This document shows, one piece after another, positions 8,120 to 17,108 of a stretch of 64,000 bases of DNA. The notes beneath the pieces are model-generated. The model saw only the letters and a program-made list of their open reading frames with translations, was not told the DNA's origin and did not search any database. The translations under genes were made by a program, and so were the position numbers. Position 1 is the stretch's first letter, and each line of letters starts with the position of its first letter. The DNA is from CAZLGM01 sp964623625 (GTDB lineage Bacteria > Desulfobacterota > Desulfobulbia > Desulfobulbales > Desulfocapsaceae), in the NCBI GenBank assembly GCA_964623625.1, contig CAZUUJ010000005.1:16555-80554 (forward strand), read 5' to 3'.

Positions 8120-8529
8120 TTGCTCCACAAAACCTGGATGGATCATGGTATCGAGGCTAAACAGCTTCAGGATATTCTACATGCTGATGAAAACTCGATT
8201 AATGGGTGGGAGTGTCGTGGTATCTACCCGAGCGGCGATTATTTGAGGCGCGTGGTTGAATTCATTGATGCCAATCAGACTGAACCAATTCCCCGAAAAC
8301 CATATGGGCTCTATGTTTTGCAAATAACCCGTCTTACCCCAAAAGACTAAAGAACCTTGGGGACAGAATTCGAGCTGCTCGTATGGAAAATTTCATGTCC
8401 ATAAAGGAACTGGCCAGAAAATTGGATGTGAATGAATGGACTGTTGCCAAAGGGGAATTGGGAAAATGCAAACCTCGACCCGACATGCTCGAACGGGTGA
8501 ATACGTTTCTTAAACCTTCCGAGCGATAA
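8120..8529 (+). pseudogene. Frameshifted double helix-turn-helix regulator remnant
   Basis: Two frames together read like one small regulator with two XRE-type helix-turn-helix units. The first frame (to about 8350) contains GIEAKQLQDILHADENSING and a C-terminal GLYVLQITRL. The next unit, in another frame, reads LGDRIRAARMENFMSIKELA and LDVNEWTVAKGELGK and ends at the TAA at 8527-8529. Intact relatives carry both units in one frame, with Gly-Leu-Thr/Ser-Gln-containing repeats and a Trp-Glu recognition helix. No good start codon or ribosome binding site is present; the first frame can only begin with TTG. A decayed gene is the simplest reading, though two short genes cannot be excluded. Confidence 0.5.
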
Positions 8530-8941
8530 AGCCTTCGTAGACTGTACAAGAAAGGTTGATATTTTCGCTTTGCAGAAACTTTGACTTACAGCGAGTATTC
8601 TTGAAATTGGCTGGAATCAGGAATACTGCAGGTATTGGTAACCTGCAAGGATATCGATTAGTGTATTTATGTTGCCGATTGCTGGAAAATTAATTAAGCT
8701 AATAATACAGTAACATAGCGCATTTCCACCTCCCCTTGGGAGAGGGGGGAGCCTCTCCAAGTCAAATACCTTCCTTAAACCTTAACCATGAATTGCTCTC
8801 AGATCTGTATAATTGGAGCCGATTTTGCATAACATTCAGTGAGTACGTATTGGTATAACATGTCTCATGTATAGTACAAGTATTCATTACTATTGATTCA
8901 GGAATGTAGGTAACTTTTATTAGTGATTTAGGAAGCGAGCT
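8530..8941. other. Gap before the first HisKA_2 kinase
   Basis: No gene was seen. CTTACAGCGAGTAT at about 8585 recurs exactly near 14180 after the first hybrid kinase, followed in both places by a similar hairpin-forming stretch (TGCAGGT with ACCTGCA here). A C-run/G-run hairpin lies around 8728-8752. The kinase start at 8942 has an AGGAAG site just upstream. Confidence 0.4.
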
Positions 8942-10636
8942 TTGGAAGAATTCAAGAAGAGCAATATCATACGGAAACTGGTCATTAGTTTTTGTATACT
9001 AATCGTGATTTTAGTATCATATGGAATTGTTACTCTTTACGATATCCGAGCAATTTCAGGTTTAACACGTACTATTTATAACCATCCTCTTGTTGTATCA
9101 AACGCAGCTCTTCAATCGAATGTCTCAATCACAAAAATGCACCGTAATATGAAAGACGTTGTCCTTTTAAAATCTTTAAATAGGATTAAAAGAGCCATTG
9201 TCGCAGTAGACCGTCAAGAGAAGAAAGTCTACGAGTATCTTGATATTGTTAGGGATAAAATCATAGGTGATGAAGGAAAGAAAATTGAAAAAGAAGCCAG
9301 AAGTCTATTTAGTAATTGGAGACCGATTCGTAAGGAAGTTATTGTTTTAGTGCGCAAGGGACAAAGAGAAGAAGCAGCCGAAATTACGATTGGAAAAGGT
9401 GCTGATCATGTGGTTGAGTTAGAAAAAAAGATGATTGCATTGACGAATTATGCACGAGTAAAAGCTTCTATATTTATGAAAGAAACTGATGAAACGTATT
9501 CGAGGCTAACAGTTACTACGATCCTTTTTTTATTATCCTGCATTATCGTAGCAGCAATAGTCGCATTTATTACTTTAAAACAAACAGCCTCAGCTGAAAA
9601 GGATCTTCAAAAAAGCGAAAAACGTTATCGCAGGTTGATAGAAAGCCAAGTCGATCTCGTTAGCCGATTTACTCCCGATGGAAGATTTAATTTTGTGAAT
9701 GATGTGTTTTGTGAATTTTTTAATAAGACTAAAGAAGAGCTAATTGGATCTACATGGCAGCCATTAACGGTCGATGATGACAGCGAAGATATAGAGGGAC
9801 AGTTATCCATGCTGTCATCCCAAAAACCAACGGTAATTATTGAAAACAGGCTCTATTCAGCAAAAGGTGAAATTCATTGGGTTCAGTTTATTAATAAGGG
9901 ATTCTTCGATTCTGATGGGAATTTATTGGAAATTCAATCCGTGGGACGTGACGTAACGGAACGTAAGCGTACAGAAAAAATTATAGAAGAATCGCTTCAG
10001 GAAAAAGATGTATTGTTGAGAGAGATCCATCATCGGGTTAAAAACAATATGCAGATTATTCAAAGCTTTCTCAGTATACAAGCAGACAAAATAAGTGAAA
10101 AAGAGCTGAAAAAGCCATTGATAGAATCTAACAATCGTATTTATTCGATGGCACTGATACATGAAACGCTCTATCACTCAGAGGATCTCGCAAAACTCAA
10201 CATCAAAGCTTATTTTCAGACCATTTCAGACCATCTTTTCAGAATTTATCATAATCCATCACAAAAAATCACTTTAACAGTATCGGCAGATCCCATCGAT
10301 CTGGATATGGATCATTGTATTGCCTGTGGTCTCATTATAAACGAATTGGTTAGTAATGCATTAAAATACGCGTTTATTGGTGTGCCAGATGGCAAATTGG
10401 AAATCGTATTAAAGATTGAAGATGCAGATGAAGCGAAGCTCTGCATTGAAGATAACGGCAATGGATTTCCTGATTCGATCGATTTTGAATCAGCTGATAG
10501 CATGGGGCTCAAAATTGTTCGGATTCTTGTGGAAAGCCAATTGAAAGGGAGGATTTCCATAACAAATAATAGCGGAACTTCTTTCCAAATCATTTTCCCA
10601 TTTCAAACAACAAATAAGATGAGTGAGGATGCGTAA
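8942..10636 (+). CDS. Membrane sensor histidine kinase, PAS-HisKA_2 type
   Basis: The 564-residue protein is predicted to start at TTG 8942 behind AGGAAG. It has a transmembrane helix at about 12-32, a helical periplasmic region resembling a four-helix-bundle MCP sensor (about 35-188), a second helix at about 190-212, a PAS domain (about 225-340) and a HisKA_2 domain with LLREIHHRVKNNMQ (His363/364), then an HATPase domain. HisKA_2 kinases usually signal to receiver domains of the type found at the start of the next protein, whose gene overlaps this one by 14 bases. Translational coupling and direct phosphotransfer to that receiver are likely but inferred. Confidence 0.87.
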   Translation: MEEFKKSNIIRKLVISFCILIVILVSYGIVTLYDIRAISGLTRTIYNHPLVVSNAALQSNVSITKMHRNMKDVVLLKSLNRIKRAIVAVDRQEKKVYEYLDIVRDKIIGDEGKKIEKEARSLFSNWRPIRKEVIVLVRKGQREEAAEITIGKGADHVVELEKKMIALTNYARVKASIFMKETDETYSRLTVTTILFLLSCIIVAAIVAFITLKQTASAEKDLQKSEKRYRRLIESQVDLVSRFTPDGRFNFVNDVFCEFFNKTKEELIGSTWQPLTVDDDSEDIEGQLSMLSSQKPTVIIENRLYSAKGEIHWVQFINKGFFDSDGNLLEIQSVGRDVTERKRTEKIIEESLQEKDVLLREIHHRVKNNMQIIQSFLSIQADKISEKELKKPLIESNNRIYSMALIHETLYHSEDLAKLNIKAYFQTISDHLFRIYHNPSQKITLTVSADPIDLDMDHCIACGLIINELVSNALKYAFIGVPDGKLEIVLKIEDADEAKLCIEDNGNGFPDSIDFESADSMGLKIVRILVESQLKGRISITNNSGTSFQIIFPFQTTNKMSEDA

Positions 10637-13600
10637 AACGAAAATACTGATCGTTGAAGATAATCCTATTGTAGCCGAGGATATCCGGATCAAGCTTGAA
10701 CAAATGGATTATGAGGTGGTCGCCATTGCGTCTAGTGGAAGAGAGGCTATTGAAGCTGCCGGTAAGTATTGCCCGGATATTTCATTGATGGATATCCGAT
10801 TAGGCGATGGGATGAATGGTATTGATGCAGCTTCTGAGTTAAAGAGATTACACAAGATTTCGGTAATTTATCTTACCGCATTTGCTGATGAAGACACTAT
10901 AGAACGCGCCAAAAAGACCGAACCATACGGATATATTGTCAAACCGTTCAGGAATAGTGACCTAAAGTCGAATATTGAGATTGCTTTATACAAACAGAGA
11001 TCAGACCGTCTGGTGAGAGAAAGTCAACAATGGTTTGAAACCACACTCAGCAGTATTGGAGATGGCGTTATCGCAACCGACATGGACGGTTGCATATCAT
11101 TCATTAACCCGGTAGCAGAGTCTCTTACAGGTTGGTCCAAAGAAGAGGCATGCGGCAAACCTCTTCATAAAGTGTTTAAAATTATTAATGAAATTTCAAG
11201 AAAACCTTGTGAAAACCCAGTGTCCAAAGTTATTGAAACCGGTCAAATCATTGGATTAGCAAATCATACCTTGCTTGTCTCTCGCGATGGACGAGAAATT
11301 CCCATCAAAGACAGCGGTGCACCGATCCAATTAAATGGAATAGAGAACCTTGGTGTAGTTCTTATATTTCAAGATGACACTAAAAATAGGCAATCCCAAG
11401 AGGCTATTCGAAAACAAAATCATGTTTTTAAAGCTATAAACCGACTCTTTAGCGGAGCAATAAAATGCCACACAAGTACTGAAGTCGCACAATTATGCCT
11501 GTCAATAGCCGAGGAGGTTACCGGTTGCCAGTATGGATCAATTGCTGAAGTGAATGACAAGAAACGGTTTGATACACTTGCGTTGAGCAATACAGGATGG
11601 GAACAATGCCGTATGGCGGAACTGGACCCATCATGTATCCAAGATATGGAAATCCGAGGTATTTGGAAGGCTGCCTTGAATAGTGAAAACGGTATGATTA
11701 TCAACGATCCTTCAAGCCACCCTATGAGTGTTGGTGTTCCGAAAGACCACCCGCCCCTTAATTCCTTTTTGGGAGTGCCCTTCAGCCACGCTAACTTCAA
11801 TGGGATGATTGGTATTGCCAACAAACAGGGCGGCTTCACTGATATGGATAGGGAAATTATCATGGCACTTGCTCTTGCATTCGCCGAAGTTATCAACAAC
11901 CAGAGATCTGAAGAAGCGTTATTGGAAAGTGAGGAACGGTTTAGAAGTCTGTTTGAGAATTCGCCGCTCGGCTACCAATCCCTTGATGCGAATGGGGACT
12001 TCCTTGAACTAAACGAGTCGTGGTGCAAATTGCTCGGGTACACGAAAGAGGAAGTGCTTGGCAGGAATTTCTCGGAGTTTATTCATCCTGATTTTAAGGA
12101 GGTTTTTAAGGAGAATTTTCCTAAGTTTAAGAAAATAGGGTACATTCTTGGTATTGAGTTCGAAATGATCAAGAAGGACGGTTCCGAGATTATCGTCGCA
12201 ATTGATGGTAAGATTGGCCATAAGGATGATGGCTCGTTCAAACAGACTCACTGTGTCCTTAGCGACATCACCAAGCGGAAGAAGTCGGAGGATAAGCTAC
12301 GATCAGTCTTCCAATTAAATCAGATCATCATCAATTCATCTCCTATGGGGATGTCTATTTACAATTCTGATGGGAATTGTATTGCTGTCAATACAACAGC
12401 AGCAAAGACAGTAGGGGCCACACAGGCCCAGCTTCTGGAGCAGAATTATCATCAGATTGACTCCTGGAAAGAGAGTGGATTGTATGATGCTGCTTTAATC
12501 TCACTACAGGAAAAGGTAAAGAAACGTCATGAAATAAATGTAAAAACAACGTTTGGGAGAAATTGTACGCTCGATATTCATTTGGTTCCCATCATTATAG
12601 ACAATGAGCCTCATTTGCTGACGATGTTTGAGGATATTTCTGAGCGCAAACAGTCAGAAAAAAGAAGCGTGCGTTTTGGTCGAATTTTCGAGGATTCCTT
12701 AAATGAAATATATTTATTCGATGCCGATACGCTACGATTTACTCAAGTGAATAAAGCGGCTCAACTCAACACAGGTTATACACTGGTAGAATTAAACAAA
12801 CTAACACCGCTTGATTTAAAGCCAGAGTTTACGGCTAAATCGTTTGAAGAAATATTAGAGCCATTGCGTGAAGGTAAAATAGAAAGAACTGTATTTGAGA
12901 CTGTTCACAGGCGCAAGGACGAATCGATTTATGATGTGGAAGTCCATTTGCAGCTATTGAGGTATGAACACGAAACGATATTTGCTGCGATAATCTTAGA
13001 CATTACCGAAAAACGAAAACTGCAAGCACAACTCATGCAGGGCCAAAAATTAGAATCCATTGGCAACCTCGCTGGAGGTATTGCTCACGATTTTAACAAT
13101 ATTCTTTCATCAATCATAGGCTTCACCGAACTTGCGCTTGACGAGACTCAAAAAGATACGACCCAGGAGGACAACCTTCAGGAAGTTTATACAGCCGGGA
13201 AACGAGCAAAAGACCTTGTTGCTCAAATTTTGGCATTTGCCCGACAATCTGAAGCGGATTTGAAGCCAATTCAAGTTGAAATAATTATCAAGGAAGTTCT
13301 TAATTTCATTAGATCTACTATTCCGACAAACATCGAAATAAAACAAAATATTGAAAGTGATTCTCTCATTATGGGCAACCAAACCCAAGTTGATCAAATT
13401 ATGATGAACTTATGTACAAACGCTGCCTATGCCATGGAAGATGATGGTGGAGTCCTGAAAGTCAGCTTGAAAGATATCAAGGTTGATAGAACGATTGGAA
13501 AAAAAATTAACCTAACTCCGGGTAATTACATCGAGCTTACCGTATCGGACACTGGGGTCGGAATCCCACCTGATAATATTAATTTGATTTTCGAACCTTA

Positions 13601-14177
13601 TTTTACAACTAAAGAAGTCGGTGAAGGAACAGGCATGGGGCTTGCCATGATCCATGGCATTATCGAGAGCTATGGTGGGAAGATTACCGTTAACAGCACA
13701 CTCGGTGAAGGAGCCACTTTCACGGTCTACATGCCTTTGACCAGAAAGCAAAAAACAAAGCATCAATATCAGCCTACGAAACTACCAGAAGGGACAGAGC
13801 GAATCCTGTTCGTTGATGACGAAGTCCCAATTGCTAAAATGGGAGCCCGGGGACTTAAAAGCTTGGGGTACCAGGTAACCACCAGGACAAGTAGTGTTGA
13901 AGCCTTGGAACTGTTCAGATCAAAGCCGAATGAATTTGATCTTGTGATTACAGATATGACCATGCCGAATATGACAGGAGACTCTTTGGCGATTGAGTTA
14001 ATGGAAATTAGGTCAGATATTCCCATCATTCTCTGTACTGGGTACAGCAAGAAAATTTCGGATGAAGACGCATCTGGAATCGGAATCAAGGCATTTGCCT
14101 ACAAGCCTATCGTAAAAGCAGATCTGGCCAAAACAGTCAGAAAAGTGCTGGATGAAGCCAAAGGTTCAAAGACCTAA
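10623..14177 (+). CDS. Hybrid histidine kinase: REC-PAS-GAF-PAS-PAS-PAS-HisKA-HATPase-REC
   Basis: The 1184-residue protein begins with a receiver (ILIVEDNPIVAED; acceptor Asp57 in LMDIRL), then a PAS domain (about 130-255), a GAF domain (about 270-425), three PAS regions (about 435-550, 560-680, 685-800), a HisKA helix with GGIAHDFNN, an HATPase domain and a C-terminal receiver (RILFVDDE...ITDMTMPNMTGD). The start is GTG 10623 or ATG 10629; both overlap the kinase gene before it. No transmembrane segment is evident, so it should be cytoplasmic. It is paralogous to the protein at 17109: the ends match closely while the middle sensory domains differ. It probably relays the signal of the upstream membrane kinase. 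Confidence 0.88.
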   Translation: MRMRKTKILIVEDNPIVAEDIRIKLEQMDYEVVAIASSGREAIEAAGKYCPDISLMDIRLGDGMNGIDAASELKRLHKISVIYLTAFADEDTIERAKKTEPYGYIVKPFRNSDLKSNIEIALYKQRSDRLVRESQQWFETTLSSIGDGVIATDMDGCISFINPVAESLTGWSKEEACGKPLHKVFKIINEISRKPCENPVSKVIETGQIIGLANHTLLVSRDGREIPIKDSGAPIQLNGIENLGVVLIFQDDTKNRQSQEAIRKQNHVFKAINRLFSGAIKCHTSTEVAQLCLSIAEEVTGCQYGSIAEVNDKKRFDTLALSNTGWEQCRMAELDPSCIQDMEIRGIWKAALNSENGMIINDPSSHPMSVGVPKDHPPLNSFLGVPFSHANFNGMIGIANKQGGFTDMDREIIMALALAFAEVINNQRSEEALLESEERFRSLFENSPLGYQSLDANGDFLELNESWCKLLGYTKEEVLGRNFSEFIHPDFKEVFKENFPKFKKIGYILGIEFEMIKKDGSEIIVAIDGKIGHKDDGSFKQTHCVLSDITKRKKSEDKLRSVFQLNQIIINSSPMGMSIYNSDGNCIAVNTTAAKTVGATQAQLLEQNYHQIDSWKESGLYDAALISLQEKVKKRHEINVKTTFGRNCTLDIHLVPIIIDNEPHLLTMFEDISERKQSEKRSVRFGRIFEDSLNEIYLFDADTLRFTQVNKAAQLNTGYTLVELNKLTPLDLKPEFTAKSFEEILEPLREGKIERTVFETVHRRKDESIYDVEVHLQLLRYEHETIFAAIILDITEKRKLQAQLMQGQKLESIGNLAGGIAHDFNNILSSIIGFTELALDETQKDTTQEDNLQEVYTAGKRAKDLVAQILAFARQSEADLKPIQVEIIIKEVLNFIRSTIPTNIEIKQNIESDSLIMGNQTQVDQIMMNLCTNAAYAMEDDGGVLKVSLKDIKVDRTIGKKINLTPGNYIELTVSDTGVGIPPDNINLIFEPYFTTKEVGEGTGMGLAMIHGIIESYGGKITVNSTLGEGATFTVYMPLTRKQKTKHQYQPTKLPEGTERILFVDDEVPIAKMGARGLKSLGYQVTTRTSSVEALELFRSKPNEFDLVITDMTMPNMTGDSLAIELMEIRSDIPIILCTGYSKKISDEDASGIGIKAFAYKPIVKADLAKTVRKVLDEAKGSKT

Positions 14178-14384
14178 CCTTACAGCGAGTATGTGTAAAA
14201 CTTGCAGTAATCAAGGATAATGCAAGTATCCTTGAGTCTGTGTTTAGATAAAATGCATATCGGCAAATGGATAAATTAACAGTCTTTCTCCCCAGGGGAG
14301 ACTAAAGCGCAACAGGGGCTGGATTAATTATGGCCGAACGGTAGAAACCAACACATAGCTATTTAATCTGAAAGGAGAGGAATA

Positions 14385-15317
14385 ATGTCCCCAAAAGAAC
14401 CTGATTCTCAGAGGTCGTTGAGCTCCAGGCAAAGGCTTGTTTTTCATTATTTTATCGTATTTTTCGTCCTGCCCATTGTTGCGGGTATTCTATCCCCTCA
14501 TCCATCAATGGCTCGTGAAACAATCACCTGGGTAAATGAGAATTTTCCACCAGCCTTCATTATTGACGGTCCGGATAAAGGCAATGGCATCACCGACGGC
14601 GCAGTTTCGGTCTACAAGAAATATCTGCCAGAATATAATCACCGTCACCTGGTTGCCAACATGGCCCGTATTCTGGCCATGATAAAAGAGGGACAAAAAG
14701 TTTGCTATGCGGGGTTCATCAAAACCCCGGAAAGAGAAAAATTTATTAAATTTTCTCTACCGAATATTATTACCTATTCAAACGCCATTATCGTAAAAAA
14801 GGATACGGCTGCATCGCTTTTCGGTACACAGAGAAGTGCTTCGTTGGATAGGCTTTTATCAGATGACAAACTTAAACTGGGCCTTACCAAAGGGCGGGCC
14901 TATGGCGGCGCCATCGATCCTCTTATAAATGCCTATATCGGCGTAAATAAAAACATTCTAATTCGCGGCGGTCAAAACGAGCTTTTAGGGCTTTTAGAGA
15001 TGCTTGATCATCAGCGAATCGATTACACCATTGGCTATCCATGGGAGGTCGCTTACCTTGCCGATCAAGTGGACAAACGACAGCACTATTCTGTCATCTC
15101 GATTCGGGAAACAGAGGACCAGAGTTGGGTTCTTTCCTATGCCGGTTGTCCTAATAACGAATGGGGTCGTAAATTCATCAAGGAACTTAATGCTGTTTTG
15201 ATCAAGGTCAGACCCATGGAAGTGTATATAACCCATCTTTTGAAATGGTATCCTCTTGAAATGGAACCCGATATACGTCGGGCATACTCAGAGAAGGTAT
15301 TATCGGTTTCGGAATAG
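14385..15317 (+). CDS. Periplasmic solute-binding protein, SBP_bac_3-like (TIGR02285 type)
   Basis: This 310-residue protein has a long signal peptide (hydrophobic core about residues 23-38, followed by SMARETITWV). The mature part has the two-lobe pattern of extracellular solute-binding proteins, with the ITWVNENFPPAFI start, the CYAGFIKTPERE region and a later GYPWEVAYL hinge-like stretch. It resembles the uncharacterised TIGR02285 family. The ribosome binding site AAGGAGAGG is strong. No ABC transporter genes are attached. Instead a HAMP/PAS/HisKA_2 kinase starts 13 bases downstream, so it may be a sensor protein that presents a ligand to the kinase. That role is inference. Confidence 0.78.
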   Translation: MSPKEPDSQRSLSSRQRLVFHYFIVFFVLPIVAGILSPHPSMARETITWVNENFPPAFIIDGPDKGNGITDGAVSVYKKYLPEYNHRHLVANMARILAMIKEGQKVCYAGFIKTPEREKFIKFSLPNIITYSNAIIVKKDTAASLFGTQRSASLDRLLSDDKLKLGLTKGRAYGGAIDPLINAYIGVNKNILIRGGQNELLGLLEMLDHQRIDYTIGYPWEVAYLADQVDKRQHYSVISIRETEDQSWVLSYAGCPNNEWGRKFIKELNAVLIKVRPMEVYITHLLKWYPLEMEPDIRRAYSEKVLSVSE

Positions 15318-15330
15318 TGCGAATTCATTC

Positions 15331-17079
15331 ATGCGAACTTTTTCAAATAAAAGTATTCGTTTCAAGTTTGCAGCTGTACTGGTTGCTGGTGTTACCTTCA
15401 TATTAGCAATCTTTACAACAGCCACCATCATGGGCAACATACGCGTCATTGAAACCCAGTTGTTGCAGAAAATGAGCGATGCATCCAGGCTTGCAAAATT
15501 AAGCTTATCGAGTGCCCTGTGGCAATTTAACCATGATTATGTCAGTGATTTTGTTGAATCACTGTTTCTGTATGAAGACATTGTTTTTGTAACCGTTTTT
15601 TCTGGAAAAGATGTGGTAAAGAAAAAGATCAGAGCCGATATTTTCGGAATGGATTTTATCGATTTAAGGGCCTCACCGGATTATATATCAAGGGAAAGTA
15701 CGATTGAACATGCTTCACAGACCATCGGTAAAATCCAAATTGTGTTGACACGAGAACGCGAGCGGAAAGTCATTCTTTACAATACTATCGTTGCGGTTCT
15801 GTTTCTGTTCATTATTGTAGCTGCGATATTGATTACCAATTTGCTAATTACACGTTTTTTCCTTTTTAATCCCATTAAGAAACTGGAACGTTCAGCTTCC
15901 AAGATTGCTCAAGGTGATCTTGATACGCCTATTGATATTTCAGCCACAGATGAAATTGGGGAGCTTGCCAAGGTCTTCAATCATATGATTCAAAATATAA
16001 AAGAAGTCACCGCATCCCGTGATGAATTGAACGATGAAATCCATCGACGCTTAAGTAGTGAACAGGCGTTGCGTCAAGAAAGAGATCGTGCACAAAATTA
16101 TCTTGATATCGCAGGTGTTATAATTATTGCTATCGACATGAACCAGAATGTAATGTTAATCAACAAGAAAGGGTGCGAAGTGTTAGGATTGCCCGAGGAA
16201 AAGATTCTGGGCTGCAACTGGTTTGAGACATTTTTACCGGTCGCTATACAAGGAACTGTTAAAGAAACTTTCAACCAGATCATTAACAGCAAAATCAATC
16301 CGGTTGAATATTATGAAAACGAGATTGTTTCCTGTTCCGGAAAAACGCACCTCATTGCCTGGCATAATACGATGCTGAAGGACAAAATGGGCAAAGTCCT
16401 TGGCACTCTTAGCTCCGGAGAGGATATTACCGAACGAAAAAAATCAGAAGTGCAACTGGTTTCATCACTCAAAGAAAAAGAGATTCTTCTAAAAGAGATC
16501 CACCACCGAGTCAAAAACAATATGCAGATGATCCAAAGTTTATTCAATCTTCAGGCTGACAAAATAAAAGAAGATGAATTGAAAATACCCTTCATTGAAA
16601 GCAATTCCCGAATCAAGGTTATGGCCTTGGTGCATGAAAACCTCTATCAATCTGATAGCCTGTCCAAGATTAATTTGAATCGGTATTTCAGTGACCTCAC
16701 TGGCCAAATTTTACACGCCTATGGAACTCCTGAAAAAGAGATTGATTTAGCCCTGGATGTTGAACCGATGAATTTCGACATTGATAAAATCATCGCATGC
16801 GGATTGATCGTCAATGAATTGATGACAAATTCAATGAAATATGCGTTTGTTGATAAACAGGAAGGAAAGATCACCTTAACACTGAGGCAAATCGGTTCCG
16901 AAAGCGTTGAGCTTATCATAAGTGACAATGGATCGGGTCTGCCAATGGGGTTTGACGTTGAGCAGGCCGAATCCCTGGGTCTGCGTTTGGTCCAAATTCT
17001 GGTGGAAAGCCAACTTGACGCGACACTCAAGGTCGATCAAAAAGAGGGGCTGACTTACGCAATCCAATTTTCTTATTAG
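15331..17079 (+). CDS. Membrane sensor histidine kinase, HAMP-PAS-HisKA_2 type
   Basis: The ATG at 15331 gives 582 residues and avoids overlap with the binding-protein gene. Two transmembrane helices (about 10-35 and 150-178) flank a periplasmic domain of about 115 residues. Then follow a HAMP domain (FNPIKKLERSASKIAQGDLD), a PAS domain, a HisKA_2 domain with LLKEIHHRVKNNMQ and an HATPase domain. The catalytic half is closely related to the kinase at 8942, while the sensory half is different. The hybrid kinase gene follows within 30 bases. The order binding protein, membrane kinase, receiver-containing hybrid suggests a linear signalling path; the ligand is unknown. Confidence 0.87.
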   Translation: MRTFSNKSIRFKFAAVLVAGVTFILAIFTTATIMGNIRVIETQLLQKMSDASRLAKLSLSSALWQFNHDYVSDFVESLFLYEDIVFVTVFSGKDVVKKKIRADIFGMDFIDLRASPDYISRESTIEHASQTIGKIQIVLTRERERKVILYNTIVAVLFLFIIVAAILITNLLITRFFLFNPIKKLERSASKIAQGDLDTPIDISATDEIGELAKVFNHMIQNIKEVTASRDELNDEIHRRLSSEQALRQERDRAQNYLDIAGVIIIAIDMNQNVMLINKKGCEVLGLPEEKILGCNWFETFLPVAIQGTVKETFNQIINSKINPVEYYENEIVSCSGKTHLIAWHNTMLKDKMGKVLGTLSSGEDITERKKSEVQLVSSLKEKEILLKEIHHRVKNNMQMIQSLFNLQADKIKEDELKIPFIESNSRIKVMALVHENLYQSDSLSKINLNRYFSDLTGQILHAYGTPEKEIDLALDVEPMNFDIDKIIACGLIVNELMTNSMKYAFVDKQEGKITLTLRQIGSESVELIISDNGSGLPMGFDVEQAESLGLRLVQILVESQLDATLKVDQKEGLTYAIQFSY

Positions 17080-17108
17080 AAAGATTGCAAAAAAGGATAT
17101 TCATAAAG

